Source of the DNA: Sphingomonas_Q fennica_A
GTDB lineage: Bacteria > Pseudomonadota > Alphaproteobacteria > Sphingomonadales > Sphingomonadaceae
Assembly (NCBI GenBank): GCA_036946415.1
Contig: JAQIJD010000018.1
Span: 1 to 59,125, forward strand
Length of the DNA: 59,125 nucleotides
Direction of reading: 5' to 3'
Shown: piece by piece, positions 35,308-44,079 of the stretch
How the letters are laid out: each line of letters begins with the position of its first letter
How positions within the stretch are numbered: position 1 is the first letter of the stretch
The notes under the pieces: generated by a model
What the model saw: the letters and a program-made list of their open reading frames with translations, nothing else
The model's database searches: none
Told to the model about the DNA's origin: nothing
Translations under genes and position numbers: made by a program

Positions 35308-36136
35308 GGCTGCCGCCCAGCAGGCCGTTCGTATAATAGCGCTGGAGGGCCAGGAAGATCGCCAGCACGGGCAGCGTCGTCACCACCGCCGCCGCCATCA
35401 TCAATTCGGCCTCGGCGGCATGCTCGCGCGCGATCCCCGCCACCGCCACCGGCAGGGTGAAGCGGTTCTGGTCGCTGAGCACGATCAGCGGCCACAGGAA
35501 GTCGTTCCAGCTGCCGAGGAACAGGAACAGCGCCAGCGTGACGACGATCGGCGTCAGCAGCGGCAGCACGATGGCCAGGAAGATGCGCCCCTCGCTCGCC
35601 CCGTCCAGCCGCGCGGCATCGAGCATCTCGTCGGGAACGGACAGCGCCGCCTGCCGCACGAACAGCAAGGCGAACACGCCGGCGAGGCTCGGCAGGATGA
35701 CGCCGGCATAATTGTCGACGAGGCCCAGTTCGCGGAAGATCAGGAACAGCGGCAGCATCGCCACCTGCCCCGGCACGACGAGGCTGGCGATCAGCAGCTT
35801 CAGCAGCCGATCGCGTCCCCTGAAGCGCAGCTTGGCGAAGGCATAGCCCGCCGGCACCGTCAGCAGCAGCCCGAACAGCGTGGCGAGGGACGCGATGGCG
35901 ATACTGTTCCACAGCGCCGGCACGATCCGGTAATCGAACCACGCCCCCTCGATCGCGCGGCGGACGAGCAGTTCATGATAATTCTCCCACGACCAGCGGC
36001 TCGGCCAGAAGGGCGGCGGGAAATGGCCCGATTCCCCGCGCGGCATGAAGGAGACGGTGACCATCCAGACGAGCGGCAGCAGCACGATCGCCGCCAGCGC
36101 CGCGATGGCGGCATTGGCGAGGATCGCGCGCGCCAT
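35297..36136 (-). CDS. ABC transporter permease, MalG/UgpE type
   Basis: 279 residues, about six membrane segments. The EAA loop that docks on the ATPase is DEMLDAARLDGASEGRIFL followed by VLPLLTP. It is the second inner-membrane subunit of the importer. No clear ribosome site precedes 36136; an upstream in-frame codon is possible. Tail-to-tail overlap of 11 bases with the ATPase gene. Confidence 0.93.
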   Translation of the reverse strand: MARAILANAAIAALAAIVLLPLVWMVTVSFMPRGESGHFPPPFWPSRWSWENYHELLVRRAIEGAWFDYRIVPALWNSIAIASLATLFGLLLTVPAGYAFAKLRFRGRDRLLKLLIASLVVPGQVAMLPLFLIFRELGLVDNYAGVILPSLAGVFALLFVRQAALSVPDEMLDAARLDGASEGRIFLAIVLPLLTPIVVTLALFLFLGSWNDFLWPLIVLSDQNRFTLPVAVAGIAREHAAEAELMMAAAVVTTLPVLAIFLALQRYYTNGLLGGSLKG

Positions 36137-36150
36137 GCGGCGGGGGCCGG

Positions 36151-37032
36151 CTACAGCCATTCGTAGCGCCGCCCGATCCGCGTCTGGACGATGGTGAGCG
36201 CGAGGATGGCGAGGAACAGCAGCATGGCGACGGCGCTCGCCTGCCCGAGGTTCCACCATTTGAACCCCTCGTCGAACATGAAAAAGAGGATCGTCACGGT
36301 GCTCTGCGCAGGGCCGCCCAGCGTCATCACATAGGGTTCGGCGAACAGCTGGAGGAAGCCCGCCACGCTCATCACCGCCGCCAGCAGCAGCACCGGGCCG
36401 ATCGCCGGCAGGGTGACGTGGCGGAAGCGGTGCCAGCGCGACGCGCCGTCGAGCCGCGCCGCCTCCATCAGATCCTGCGACACGGCGGACAGAGCGGCGG
36501 TGAAGACGATCATGTTGTAGCCGAAAATCTTCCACGTCACGAAGAGCAGGATCGCCGGGATCGAGGCGCGCGGATCGCCCAGCCAGTCGACCGGCCCCAG
36601 CCCCAGGAAGGAGAGGGCATAGTTGACGAGGCCGTAGCGGGTGTTGAGCAGGAATTGCCAGACCACCGCCGTCGCCACCACGCTGGTGACGTAGGGTGCG
36701 AACAGCGCGACGCGCCACAGCGGCTTCCACCTGACCGTCGCCTCGTTGAGCGCCAGCGCCGCCAGCAGCGACGCGCCGATCGCCATCGGCACGCCCAGCG
36801 CGGCGAACAAGGCGGTATTGGCGACGGCGCGCCAGAACAGCGGCGTCGCCAGCAATTCGGCGAAGTTGGCGAGGCCGACGAAGCGGAGGTTGGCGGTATC
36901 GGCCAGCGCGTAGACGCTATAGTCGGTCACGCTCAGCGCCAGCGCCAGCAGCGTCGGCAGCGCCAGCACGACGAGGATGACGGCCAGCACCGGCCCGGCG
37001 AACAGCCACGCCGTCCGTTCCTGCCGCGTCAT
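36151..37032 (-). CDS. ABC transporter permease, MalF/UgpA type
   Basis: 293 residues with six membrane segments. The EAA loop is DLMEAARLDGASRWHRFRH followed by VTLPAIGPVL. Its start overlaps the stop of the binding-protein gene (ATGA) and the second permease begins 14 bases after its stop. Forms the importer channel with the 35297-36136 product. Confidence 0.94.
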   Translation of the reverse strand: MTRQERTAWLFAGPVLAVILVVLALPTLLALALSVTDYSVYALADTANLRFVGLANFAELLATPLFWRAVANTALFAALGVPMAIGASLLAALALNEATVRWKPLWRVALFAPYVTSVVATAVVWQFLLNTRYGLVNYALSFLGLGPVDWLGDPRASIPAILLFVTWKIFGYNMIVFTAALSAVSQDLMEAARLDGASRWHRFRHVTLPAIGPVLLLAAVMSVAGFLQLFAEPYVMTLGGPAQSTVTILFFMFDEGFKWWNLGQASAVAMLLFLAILALTIVQTRIGRRYEWL

Positions 37033-38291
37033 GCGATCGCCCCCCGGTCGAGCAGCGCGCGGCGCTTGGCGAGCAGGCGATCGACGCGCGCGTCCATCGC
37101 CGCGGTCGCCTGGGACAGCGTCAGGTCGCCGCGCACCAGCCGCTCCGCGATCAGCTGCACCTCGATACGGATGCGTTCCCATTCGACCACGTTTGGCTGG
37201 TCGGCGGGGGCCTGCATCTGATCGAGGAAGGGGCGCAGCACCGGCGCCTGCATCTGCGGCGCGGCCCAGGCCGCCTGCCGCGCGGGCAGGCTGCCGATCA
37301 GCCGCTGGACGTGCAGTTCGGCCGGCGCCCCGGTCAGATAGCGGACGAGCGCCCATGCCGCCGCCGGCCGCGGCGATCGGGCCGCGACGCACAGGCTGGC
37401 GCTGATGCCGCCCGCCGGCCCCGGCCCGTCCGGCCCCGGCATCCGCGCCACCCCCCAGCGATCGTCGGCGATCTCGGCGCGGCGGCGGCGCAGGTCGAGC
37501 AGCATGGCGGGCGAGCGCGGGTAGATGGCGAACGCCCCTTGCGCGAAGGCGGCGAAGGGATCCTGCAATTCGGTCGAGAGCATCGTCGGCGCCAGCCGCT
37601 CGTCGTAGAGCGACTTGTAGAAGCCGAGCGCGCGGGTGAAACCGGGGGAGCGGAAATTGCCGCGCGTATCCCGGTCGCGCAGCATCGGATCGCCGGTCTG
37701 CGCGGCGAAGGTGACGAGCGTGTCCCACCAGTTGAGCGGCATCAGGAACACCCACTCGTCCGGCCGGCGGCGCTTCAGCGCCCGCCCCATCGCCCGCCAG
37801 CCGGCCCAGTCGGCGGCGGGCCGGTCGTAGCCCGCCGCCGCGAGCAGATCCTGCCTGAAGAATTGCGCCTGCGGGGCGACCGACCAGGGCACCGCATAAT
37901 CCCGGCCGCCATAGCGCCCCGCCGCCAGCGTGCCGGGGAACAGCCCGTCGAGCAGCGCGCGATCGGCGACGGGGGCAAGCGCGCCGACCATCGCGAATTC
38001 CCCCACCCAGCCGGCGGGCAGCATCAGCGCGTCGGGCAGCGCGCCGCTGGCGTGGGCGGTCAGCAATTTCTCGTGCGCCGCCGTCCACGGCAGCGATTGC
38101 ACCTCGACGGCGAGGCCGGTCGCCTGCGTGAAGGGCGGCATCAGCAGCGGCGCGTAATCGCCCTCATAGCCCATCGCCCAAAGGCGCAGCGCCCCCGCCT
38201 CCCGCCGGGGCGTGCAGCCGGCGACGCCGACGCCGGCCAGCACCGCCATCAGTTGGCGGCGCGTTATCCCCGGCGCTGCGATCCTCTCCAT
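37029..38291 (-). CDS. ABC transporter substrate-binding lipoprotein, family 1 (sugar)
   Basis: 420 residues, extracellular solute-binding protein family 1. The N-terminus has a twin-arginine signal joined to a lipobox: ITRRQLMAVLAGVGVAGC, with the lipid Cys at residue 26, so it may be exported folded by Tat and anchored by lipid. Body motifs of sugar binders include LWAMGYEGDYAPLLMPPF, VEVQSLPWTAAHEKLLTAH and a Trp-rich hinge WVFLMPLNWWDT. It is divergent from the TBDR at 38412 across 120 bases, implying that receptor and importer handle the same saccharide or glycerol-phosphate-like compound. Confidence 0.92.
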   Translation of the reverse strand: MERIAAPGITRRQLMAVLAGVGVAGCTPRREAGALRLWAMGYEGDYAPLLMPPFTQATGLAVEVQSLPWTAAHEKLLTAHASGALPDALMLPAGWVGEFAMVGALAPVADRALLDGLFPGTLAAGRYGGRDYAVPWSVAPQAQFFRQDLLAAAGYDRPAADWAGWRAMGRALKRRRPDEWVFLMPLNWWDTLVTFAAQTGDPMLRDRDTRGNFRSPGFTRALGFYKSLYDERLAPTMLSTELQDPFAAFAQGAFAIYPRSPAMLLDLRRRRAEIADDRWGVARMPGPDGPGPAGGISASLCVAARSPRPAAAWALVRYLTGAPAELHVQRLIGSLPARQAAWAAPQMQAPVLRPFLDQMQAPADQPNVVEWERIRIEVQLIAERLVRGDLTLSQATAAMDARVDRLLAKRRALLDRGAIA

Positions 38292-38411
38292 CGGCGGGGT
38301 TGTGCCAGCCTCGTCAACAACTTGCCACAAGTTCCGGCGGACCCGGCAGCCCTTATCATGCGTTTGTGCGCGCGATGCCGAAGGGATAGCCCGGCATCGC
38401 AAAGGGGACGG

Positions 38412-41339
38412 ATGCTCATGCCATCGATGAAGACCTGCCGCGCGCTCCTGATCGGCAGCGCGGCGCTGGGGCTGCCCGCGGCCGCGGCGGCGCAACCGGC
38501 GCCGGCCGAGGATTCGATCGTCGTCACCGGATCGCGCATCCAGCGCCCCGATTACGAGGCGCCCAGCCCGATCGTCTCATTCGATGCCGCGCGCATCACC
38601 CAATCGGGCACCACCAACGTCACCACCTTCCTCCAGCGCATCCCCGCGCTCAGCAATTCCACCGACAGCAGCCGCTCGGCGGGCAATGCGCAGGCGGACG
38701 GGGCGATCGGGCAGGCGGGCCTCAACCTCCTCGACCTGCGCGGCCTCGGCACCAACCGCACGCTGGTGCTGGTCAACGGTCGCCGCCACGTCGCCAGCCA
38801 GTTCGAGACGGCCGCGGTCGACATCAACACCATTCCCACCGACCTGATCGAGCGCGTCGACGTGCTGACCGGCGCGGCTTCGGCCGTCTACGGGGCGGAC
38901 GGCGTGTCGGGCGTGGTCAATTTCGTCCTCCGCCGCAGCTTCGACGGGATCGCCGCGCGCAGCCAGATCGGCATCTCGCAACGCGGCGACGGCGGCAACC
39001 GCTTCGGATCGGTGATCGCCGGGCGCAATTTCGCCGACGGGCGCGGCAATGTGACGCTGGCCTACGAATATAATGCCGAAGACCCGCTGGCGAACGACGA
39101 TCGCGCCTCGCTGCGCTCGCCCTCCCGCGTGTTCTTCGTCAACAACGCCAATTACGTCCCCGGCCAGGCGGGCTCGTTCCAGAAGATCCCGACGCGCGAC
39201 AACCGCTACACCGGCGGCTTCTTCGATGCGGACGGGGTGCTCCAGCCGGGCGGCTCCTATGCCAATATCCTGAAGATCGGCGATCGCTTCTTCCGCGGCG
39301 ACGGCCAGCCCTACACCTTCGGGCCGCAGAACGAGACGTTCGACTATTCCAACGGCGGGGACGACACGCCCGTCGCCGGCTATATCGGCGATATCCTGCC
39401 GCGCACCCGCCGCCACGCCGCCAATCTGCTCGGCCATTTCGATTTTTCGGACGCGTTCAAGCTCAGCCTGGAAGGCAAGTTCGTTCAGTCCTCGGCGCGC
39501 ACGTTCAGCAGCTACAGCGGCACCTATGGCGTGCCGATCGCGCTCGACAATCCGTTCATCCCGGCTCCCATCCTCGCCGCCGCCCAGGCGGAAGGGCTCG
39601 ATTCGGTCGTCATCCAGCGCAACAATTTCGATCTGCCGCGCCGTGGCGAGGATGCGCGGCGGCGGACGTGGCGCGGCGTGGTGGACGTGGCGGGCGCGCT
39701 CGGCGAGCATGCCCAGTATGACGCCTCCTACACCTATGGCCGCACCGACATCCGCGCGATCAAGCTCAACGATCGCGTGCCCTCCCGCTCGTCGGAAGCG
39801 CTGGACGCGATCCGCGATCCCGCCACCGGCCGCATCGTCTGCCGATCGGCCACGGCGCGCGCGGCGGGGTGCGTGCCGCTCAACACCTTCGGCACCTATG
39901 TCGCCGATCCGGCCTCCTTTCCTTACGTCTACGAGAATCCGGTCAGCCGCGCCCGCGTCCAGCAGCATGTCGCCAACCTGACGCTGACGGGCGACTTCGG
40001 CCAGTTGTTCGAACTGCCCGGCGGCCCGATCCAGTTCGCGGCCGGCGGCGAATATCGCGATGAATCGAGTCGCTTCGCCCCCGCCGGGGGGCTGACCAAC
40101 GGCCGCTATTATTCCCCCGCCGACGGCGTCTACGACGAGCCGCTCAACCTCACCCCCAGCCGCGGTTCGTTCGACGTGTGGGAAGTCTTCGGCGAGCTGA
40201 ACGCCCCGCTGCTGAAGGACGTGCCGTTCGCGCACCTCCTCTCGGTCGGCGCCGCCGGCCGCTATTCGGACTATTCGACCGTCGGCAGCACCGAAGCCTA
40301 TCAGTTCAACGGCATCTACGCGCCGGTCGAGGACATCAGCTTCCGCGGTTCGTACGGCCGCTCAGTCCGCGCGCCCAACATCGCCGAGGTGTTCCGCCCG
40401 CGCACCGGCCTGTCCGATTTCATCGAAGACCCCTGCTATCTCGCCAACCGCACGCAGGGCAGCCAATTCCGGGCCGCCAACTGCCAGGCGCTGATCGCGG
40501 CGGCGGGCGGCAACCCCGCCACCTTCACGCAGGATCGCAATCCTGATGCGAACCTCAACATCGTCGGCATCGAACAGGGCAATCCCGCGCTCGAACCCGA
40601 AGTCGCGCGGACCTGGACGGCGGGCGTGGTGCTGCGCCCGCGCTTCGTGCCCCGGCTCCAGATCGGTGTCGACTGGTACGACATCCGCCTGAAGGGCGCG
40701 ATCAACCGCGCCTCGCCCACCGATCTAGCACGGCTGTGCGTCGATCTCGAATCGACCGCCAATCCCTATTGCGGGGCGGTCGTGCGGCGGCAGGGGACGG
40801 GCTATATCAGCGGCTACACCGTCTCGCCGCAGAACGTCGCCGCCTATCGCACCGCCGGGCTGGAGCTGAACGCCAGCTACCAGATCGAGACGGCGGCGAT
40901 CGGCCGTTTCGACCTCCGCCTCGTCGGCAATTATCTCGACCGGCTGGAACTGATCCCGCTGCCGGGCGCCGCCATCCGCGACGACCGCGACCAGACCTTC
41001 CGCCCGCGCTACAACCTCACCTTCTCGCCCACCTGGACGATCGGCGCGCTGACCGCGGCCTACAATCTGCGCTGGCAGAACGGCGTCCGCCGCTTCCAGC
41101 GGTTCGAGACGGAGGGCCGGCCCGATTATGTTGATCCGCGCTACTTCCGCTTCAAGGAATTGTGGCAGCACGATCTGCAATTGTCGGTGCAGGCGACCGA
41201 GCGTTTCTCGGTCTACGGCGGCGTCAACAACCTGACCGACCAGAAGCCCGACATCGGTTTCGAGACGAACGTGCCGATCTCGCCGCTCGGCCGCTATCTG
41301 TATTTCGGCGCGCGGGCGAACCTGGGGCGGGCTTCGTAA
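38412..41339 (+). CDS. TonB-dependent receptor next to ABC importer
   Basis: 975 residues with a signal peptide ending PAAAAAQ, TonB box DSIVVTGSR, plug (NLLDLRGLGTNRTLVLVNG, GAASAVYGADGVSGVVN) and a long barrel with the usual YGRSVRAPNIAEVFRP and NLTDQKP pieces. AAGGGGA precedes the start; Met codons at 38418 and 38427 are alternatives. Cys residues in CYLANRTQGSQF and NCQAL suggest loop disulfides. It belongs to a different TBDR branch from the receptors at 27721 and 51324. Location suggests carbohydrate uptake. Confidence 0.95.
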   Translation: MLMPSMKTCRALLIGSAALGLPAAAAAQPAPAEDSIVVTGSRIQRPDYEAPSPIVSFDAARITQSGTTNVTTFLQRIPALSNSTDSSRSAGNAQADGAIGQAGLNLLDLRGLGTNRTLVLVNGRRHVASQFETAAVDINTIPTDLIERVDVLTGAASAVYGADGVSGVVNFVLRRSFDGIAARSQIGISQRGDGGNRFGSVIAGRNFADGRGNVTLAYEYNAEDPLANDDRASLRSPSRVFFVNNANYVPGQAGSFQKIPTRDNRYTGGFFDADGVLQPGGSYANILKIGDRFFRGDGQPYTFGPQNETFDYSNGGDDTPVAGYIGDILPRTRRHAANLLGHFDFSDAFKLSLEGKFVQSSARTFSSYSGTYGVPIALDNPFIPAPILAAAQAEGLDSVVIQRNNFDLPRRGEDARRRTWRGVVDVAGALGEHAQYDASYTYGRTDIRAIKLNDRVPSRSSEALDAIRDPATGRIVCRSATARAAGCVPLNTFGTYVADPASFPYVYENPVSRARVQQHVANLTLTGDFGQLFELPGGPIQFAAGGEYRDESSRFAPAGGLTNGRYYSPADGVYDEPLNLTPSRGSFDVWEVFGELNAPLLKDVPFAHLLSVGAAGRYSDYSTVGSTEAYQFNGIYAPVEDISFRGSYGRSVRAPNIAEVFRPRTGLSDFIEDPCYLANRTQGSQFRAANCQALIAAAGGNPATFTQDRNPDANLNIVGIEQGNPALEPEVARTWTAGVVLRPRFVPRLQIGVDWYDIRLKGAINRASPTDLARLCVDLESTANPYCGAVVRRQGTGYISGYTVSPQNVAAYRTAGLELNASYQIETAAIGRFDLRLVGNYLDRLELIPLPGAAIRDDRDQTFRPRYNLTFSPTWTIGALTAAYNLRWQNGVRRFQRFETEGRPDYVDPRYFRFKELWQHDLQLSVQATERFSVYGGVNNLTDQKPDIGFETNVPISPLGRYLYFGARANLGRAS

Positions 41340-41348
41340 GGCCCTCCG

Positions 41349-42383
41349 TCAGCCCCGCATCGGGTTGGCGAGGAAGAAGCGCGCCATCGCCTGCGAAGCA
41401 TCCGGCCCGGCGGCATCGGCATAGCTGCCCGCCGGATCGCCGCCCGACCAGGCGTGGCCGGCGCCCGCCACCGTCCATTGTTCGATCAGCACGTCGCCGC
41501 CGGCGTTACGGCTGAGCGCGCGGGTGAAGCGGCGGCCGCCCGCCTCCCCGCTTTCGACCGAGACGGTGACGGGCACGCCCGCCGCCGCCGACGCCTCGCG
41601 CACGATGGCGCGGGCATTCGCTTCCGCCACCGTGCCGTCGCGATCGCCGTGGAAGGTGATGAGCGGCACGAACCGCCCGCCGCCGCCGCCGCGCCGCGCC
41701 GCCGCCGGGCCGGGGCCGCTGCGCATCGCCGCCAGCGCGCTCGGCACATCGCGGGCGATGCCGCAGGCGAGGCCCGAATGGACGCCCACCGCGGCGAACA
41801 CGTCCGGATAGGCTTCCGCCAGCACCGCCGCCGCCGCCCCGCCCGCCGACAGGCCGGCGACGTAGACACGGGCCGGATCGGCGCGCTCCGCGGCGAGAAT
41901 GTCGCCGGCCATGCCCGCGATCAGCGCCGGCTCGCCCGCACCGCGGCGCTGGTCGCCGGGGCGGAACCAGTTCCAGCATTTCTGCGGATTGGCGCTCGCC
42001 GTCTGGCGCGGATAGGCGACGAGGAAGCCATGTTCGTCCGCCACCCGGTTCATGCCCGTGCCGCGCGCGAAATCGTCGGGCGTCTGGGTGCAGCCGTGCA
42101 GCATCACGACGAGCGGCATCGCCGGCCGCGCGTCCGCCGGGCGGTAGAGCAGATAATCGACGGCGCCGCCCGCCCCATCATGGCGACGATCTTCCATCCG
42201 GCCGGGACGGGCGGCGTCGGTCGTCACCCGCATCGGCGCCAGATCGATGACCCCGCCGGCGGCAGGCGTCCTGGCGGGGGCGACGCCGCCGCCCAGCGAC
42301 GTGCGTAGCAGCGCCGTCGCCTCGCCGAGATTGCCTTCGCGGATCAGGCGCATCGCGTCCGCCATGGGATATTGCAGGGCCAT
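41349..42383 (-). CDS. PHB depolymerase-like esterase
   Basis: 344 residues with the catalytic domain of PHB-depolymerase-type esterases (LpqC/feruloyl-esterase-like). Oxyanion VVMLHGCTQTPDDFARGTGM, nucleophile VAGLSAGGAAAAVLAEAYP, acid probably in FHGDRDGTVAEANA, and His in GAGHAWSGGDP. Despite the family name there is no signal peptide; an N-terminal region of about 75 residues precedes the catalytic domain. It may act on stored polyester or another ester in the cell. Follows the CopG-like gene by 20 bases. Confidence 0.9.
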   Translation of the reverse strand: MALQYPMADAMRLIREGNLGEATALLRTSLGGGVAPARTPAAGGVIDLAPMRVTTDAARPGRMEDRRHDGAGGAVDYLLYRPADARPAMPLVVMLHGCTQTPDDFARGTGMNRVADEHGFLVAYPRQTASANPQKCWNWFRPGDQRRGAGEPALIAGMAGDILAAERADPARVYVAGLSAGGAAAAVLAEAYPDVFAAVGVHSGLACGIARDVPSALAAMRSGPGPAAARRGGGGGRFVPLITFHGDRDGTVAEANARAIVREASAAAGVPVTVSVESGEAGGRRFTRALSRNAGGDVLIEQWTVAGAGHAWSGGDPAGSYADAAGPDASQAMARFFLANPMRG

Positions 42384-42403
42384 CGATCGTCTCCGCGATA
42401 AGA

Positions 42404-42817
42404 TCAGGTGATGCGGTCCGCCAGCGCCGCCTTGACCGCGGGGCTGGCATGGAGCGCACCGAGAATGGTGAGCGAGCCGATCGTCGCCCGCGCGAGGTCG
42501 GGCGTGACGTCGGCGGCGATGGTGGCGAGGCCGAGGACGCGGATGTCGAGCATCTCGCCCGCATCCCGCGCCGCCTCCAGCTCGCGCGTGCCGTAATGGC
42601 TGAGGCCGAGCTGCAACCGGCGCCGTCCGAGCGACTGGCGCGCCGCTTCCTCATGCCGGTCGAGCTGGTTGCGGATCGCGGTGCGGATGAAATCGGTACG
42701 ATTGCCGTAGAAGCCTTCGCGGACCAGCAGGTCCACATGGCCGAGATCGACGAAACCCAGATTGATCGTCACCTTCTCGCTCTCCGCCCGCCGTTCCGCC
42801 ACCTGTCCGCCCATCAT
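42404..42817 (-). CDS. CopG/ribbon-helix-helix family protein
   Basis: 137 residues. Near the N-terminus KVTINLGFVDLGHVDLLV forms the ribbon and FYGNRTDFIRTAIRNQLDRH the following helices, a ribbon-helix-helix DNA-binding fold. A 70-residue tail has no clear domain (AADVTPDLARATIGSLTILG). The start is uncertain among Met codons at 42826, 42817 and 42814; GGAGAGG lies just before them. It precedes the PHB-type esterase on one transcript and may control it. No toxin gene is beside it. Confidence 0.75.
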   Translation of the reverse strand: MMGGQVAERRAESEKVTINLGFVDLGHVDLLVREGFYGNRTDFIRTAIRNQLDRHEEAARQSLGRRRLQLGLSHYGTRELEAARDAGEMLDIRVLGLATIAADVTPDLARATIGSLTILGALHASPAVKAALADRIT

Positions 42818-42822
42818 CCTCT

Positions 42823-42838
42823 CCATCCACATGGATGG
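42823..42838. promoter_or_regulatory. Palindrome at the CopG-like gene start
   Basis: Perfect inverted repeat CCATCCA-CA-TGGATGG spanning the first possible start codon, with GGATGGT repeated at 42833-42839 and 42844-42850 and TTGCAGTGCAA at 42855-42865. Ribbon-helix-helix proteins bind such short repeated half-sites, so self-control is plausible. Confidence 0.4.
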
Positions 42839-42906
42839 TATAGGGATGGTCATGTTGCAGTGCAAGATAATTTGGTTCGATGACGATATGGCGGTATGGT
42901 GGGGCC

Positions 42907-43170
42907 ATGGACTTCGATCAGATGCTCGTCGGCTTCTTCGGCACGGACGATATCGCCAGCCTCGCCCCCGAACAGGTCGCCGCCGGCGTCGATCGCCTCC
43001 GCCTCCAGTTCGGGCTGGAACGGGACGAGGGGCGGCGCTTCGCGCTGTGGTGCCTGATGTATATGCTGGGCACCGCCCCCGACGTGACCGACGCCTTCGA
43101 GGACGAGGAGGATCGCGACGCCGCCCGCGAATTCATGGACATGGCGGATCGCGAGATGGAGGAGGAGTGA
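42907..43170 (+). CDS. Small acidic hypothetical protein
   Basis: 87 residues, strongly acidic at the C-terminus (EDEEDRDAAREFMDMADRE). Starts MDFDQMLVGFFGTDD after a GGTGGGG site. It looks soluble and all-helical, with no signal or membrane segment. I do not recognise the family. It is divergent from the CopG-like gene and convergent with the NTF2-like gene, three bases apart. Confidence 0.65.
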   Translation: MDFDQMLVGFFGTDDIASLAPEQVAAGVDRLRLQFGLERDEGRRFALWCLMYMLGTAPDVTDAFEDEEDRDAAREFMDMADREMEEE

Positions 43171-43173
43171 TCC

Positions 43174-44013
43174 TCAGTCGCGCGGGGTGCCGTCCGCGCT
43201 GAACACGCGCGGCGCGCCCGCGGCCCCCGCCCGGCCGACCCGGATGTGGCGGATCAGCCCGTCTTCCAGCTCGTAATGGACGAAGACGCGCACCTCGGCA
43301 TAATCGCCCGCGCCGAGCGGGGCGACGACGAAATCTGGGGCGTCGGCGATGGCGGTGAAGCGCGCCGTCGCGTCCAGCGCGATATGGCGGTCGTCCGCCA
43401 GGATGGCGTGCGGCGTGATCCGTTCGCGCACGTCGGCGAACATCGCGCGATAGAAAGCGACGATGCCGTCCGCCCCGGCGATCGGCGGCACCGATCCCAG
43501 TTCCAGCATCACGTCGGGCTGGTAGAAGGCCGAATAGCGGGCATGATCGGCGTTGCTGAACGCCGCGCAATAGGCCTGGAAGGCGGCGATCTGGCTGGGG
43601 TGGCCGCCCAGCCGCGGCAGGATCGTCACGCCCTTGCCCGCCGGCCACGTCATCGACTTGAGTTCGGCGACGCGGCCGTCCCCGTCGATCCGGTAGGTGA
43701 CGAAGAATTTGACGGTCAGCCGGTCGCCCGGCTCCATCGCCCCGAACGGAAAGTCGGGGCGCGGCAGGGTCGCGTGGAAATCCATATCGACCTCGGCGAA
43801 CAGCAGGTCGTCGCGCCGCAGCACGGCCTGGACGCGCGGCACTTCCCTGACGCCGTGGTGCGCCCAGCCGAGGAACGCCCGCAACGCATCCTTGCCCTTG
43901 TGCTGGCGGGTGCCGCCGGTGAAGATCACGTCGTCCGCGAAATAGCGTTCGACCAGCGCGTCGTCGTCCCCGGTCGAGAACAGGGCGATATAAGCGTCAT
44001 AGTCGAATGTCAT
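43174..44013 (-). CDS. Double NTF2-like (SnoaL-type) protein
   Basis: 279 residues made of two SnoaL/NTF2-like alpha+beta domains in tandem: about 1-130 (FDYDAYIALFSTGDDDALVERYF, then FADDVIFTGGTRQHKGKDAL, quoted in parts) and about 140-270 (AFQAYCAAFSNADHARYSAFY, AGADGIVAFYRAMFADV). Most family members have one such domain of about 130 residues. The cone-shaped pocket may bind a small hydrophobic molecule or carry out isomerase or cyclase chemistry. No partner gene suggests the substrate. Confidence 0.8.
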   Translation of the reverse strand: MTFDYDAYIALFSTGDDDALVERYFADDVIFTGGTRQHKGKDALRAFLGWAHHGVREVPRVQAVLRRDDLLFAEVDMDFHATLPRPDFPFGAMEPGDRLTVKFFVTYRIDGDGRVAELKSMTWPAGKGVTILPRLGGHPSQIAAFQAYCAAFSNADHARYSAFYQPDVMLELGSVPPIAGADGIVAFYRAMFADVRERITPHAILADDRHIALDATARFTAIADAPDFVVAPLGAGDYAEVRVFVHYELEDGLIRHIRVGRAGAAGAPRVFSADGTPRD

Positions 44014-44079
44014 GGAACAGCCTTTCCGGGGTGGCCATGATCGTCGCTTCGCCCTGCCTTTTCAAGCGGATACGGCCGA

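Noticed and set aside
42404..43170. CopG-like gene and small acidic gene considered as a toxin-antitoxin pair
   Set aside because: They are divergent rather than co-transcribed, and the small protein shows no toxin-family motif such as ParE or RelE.
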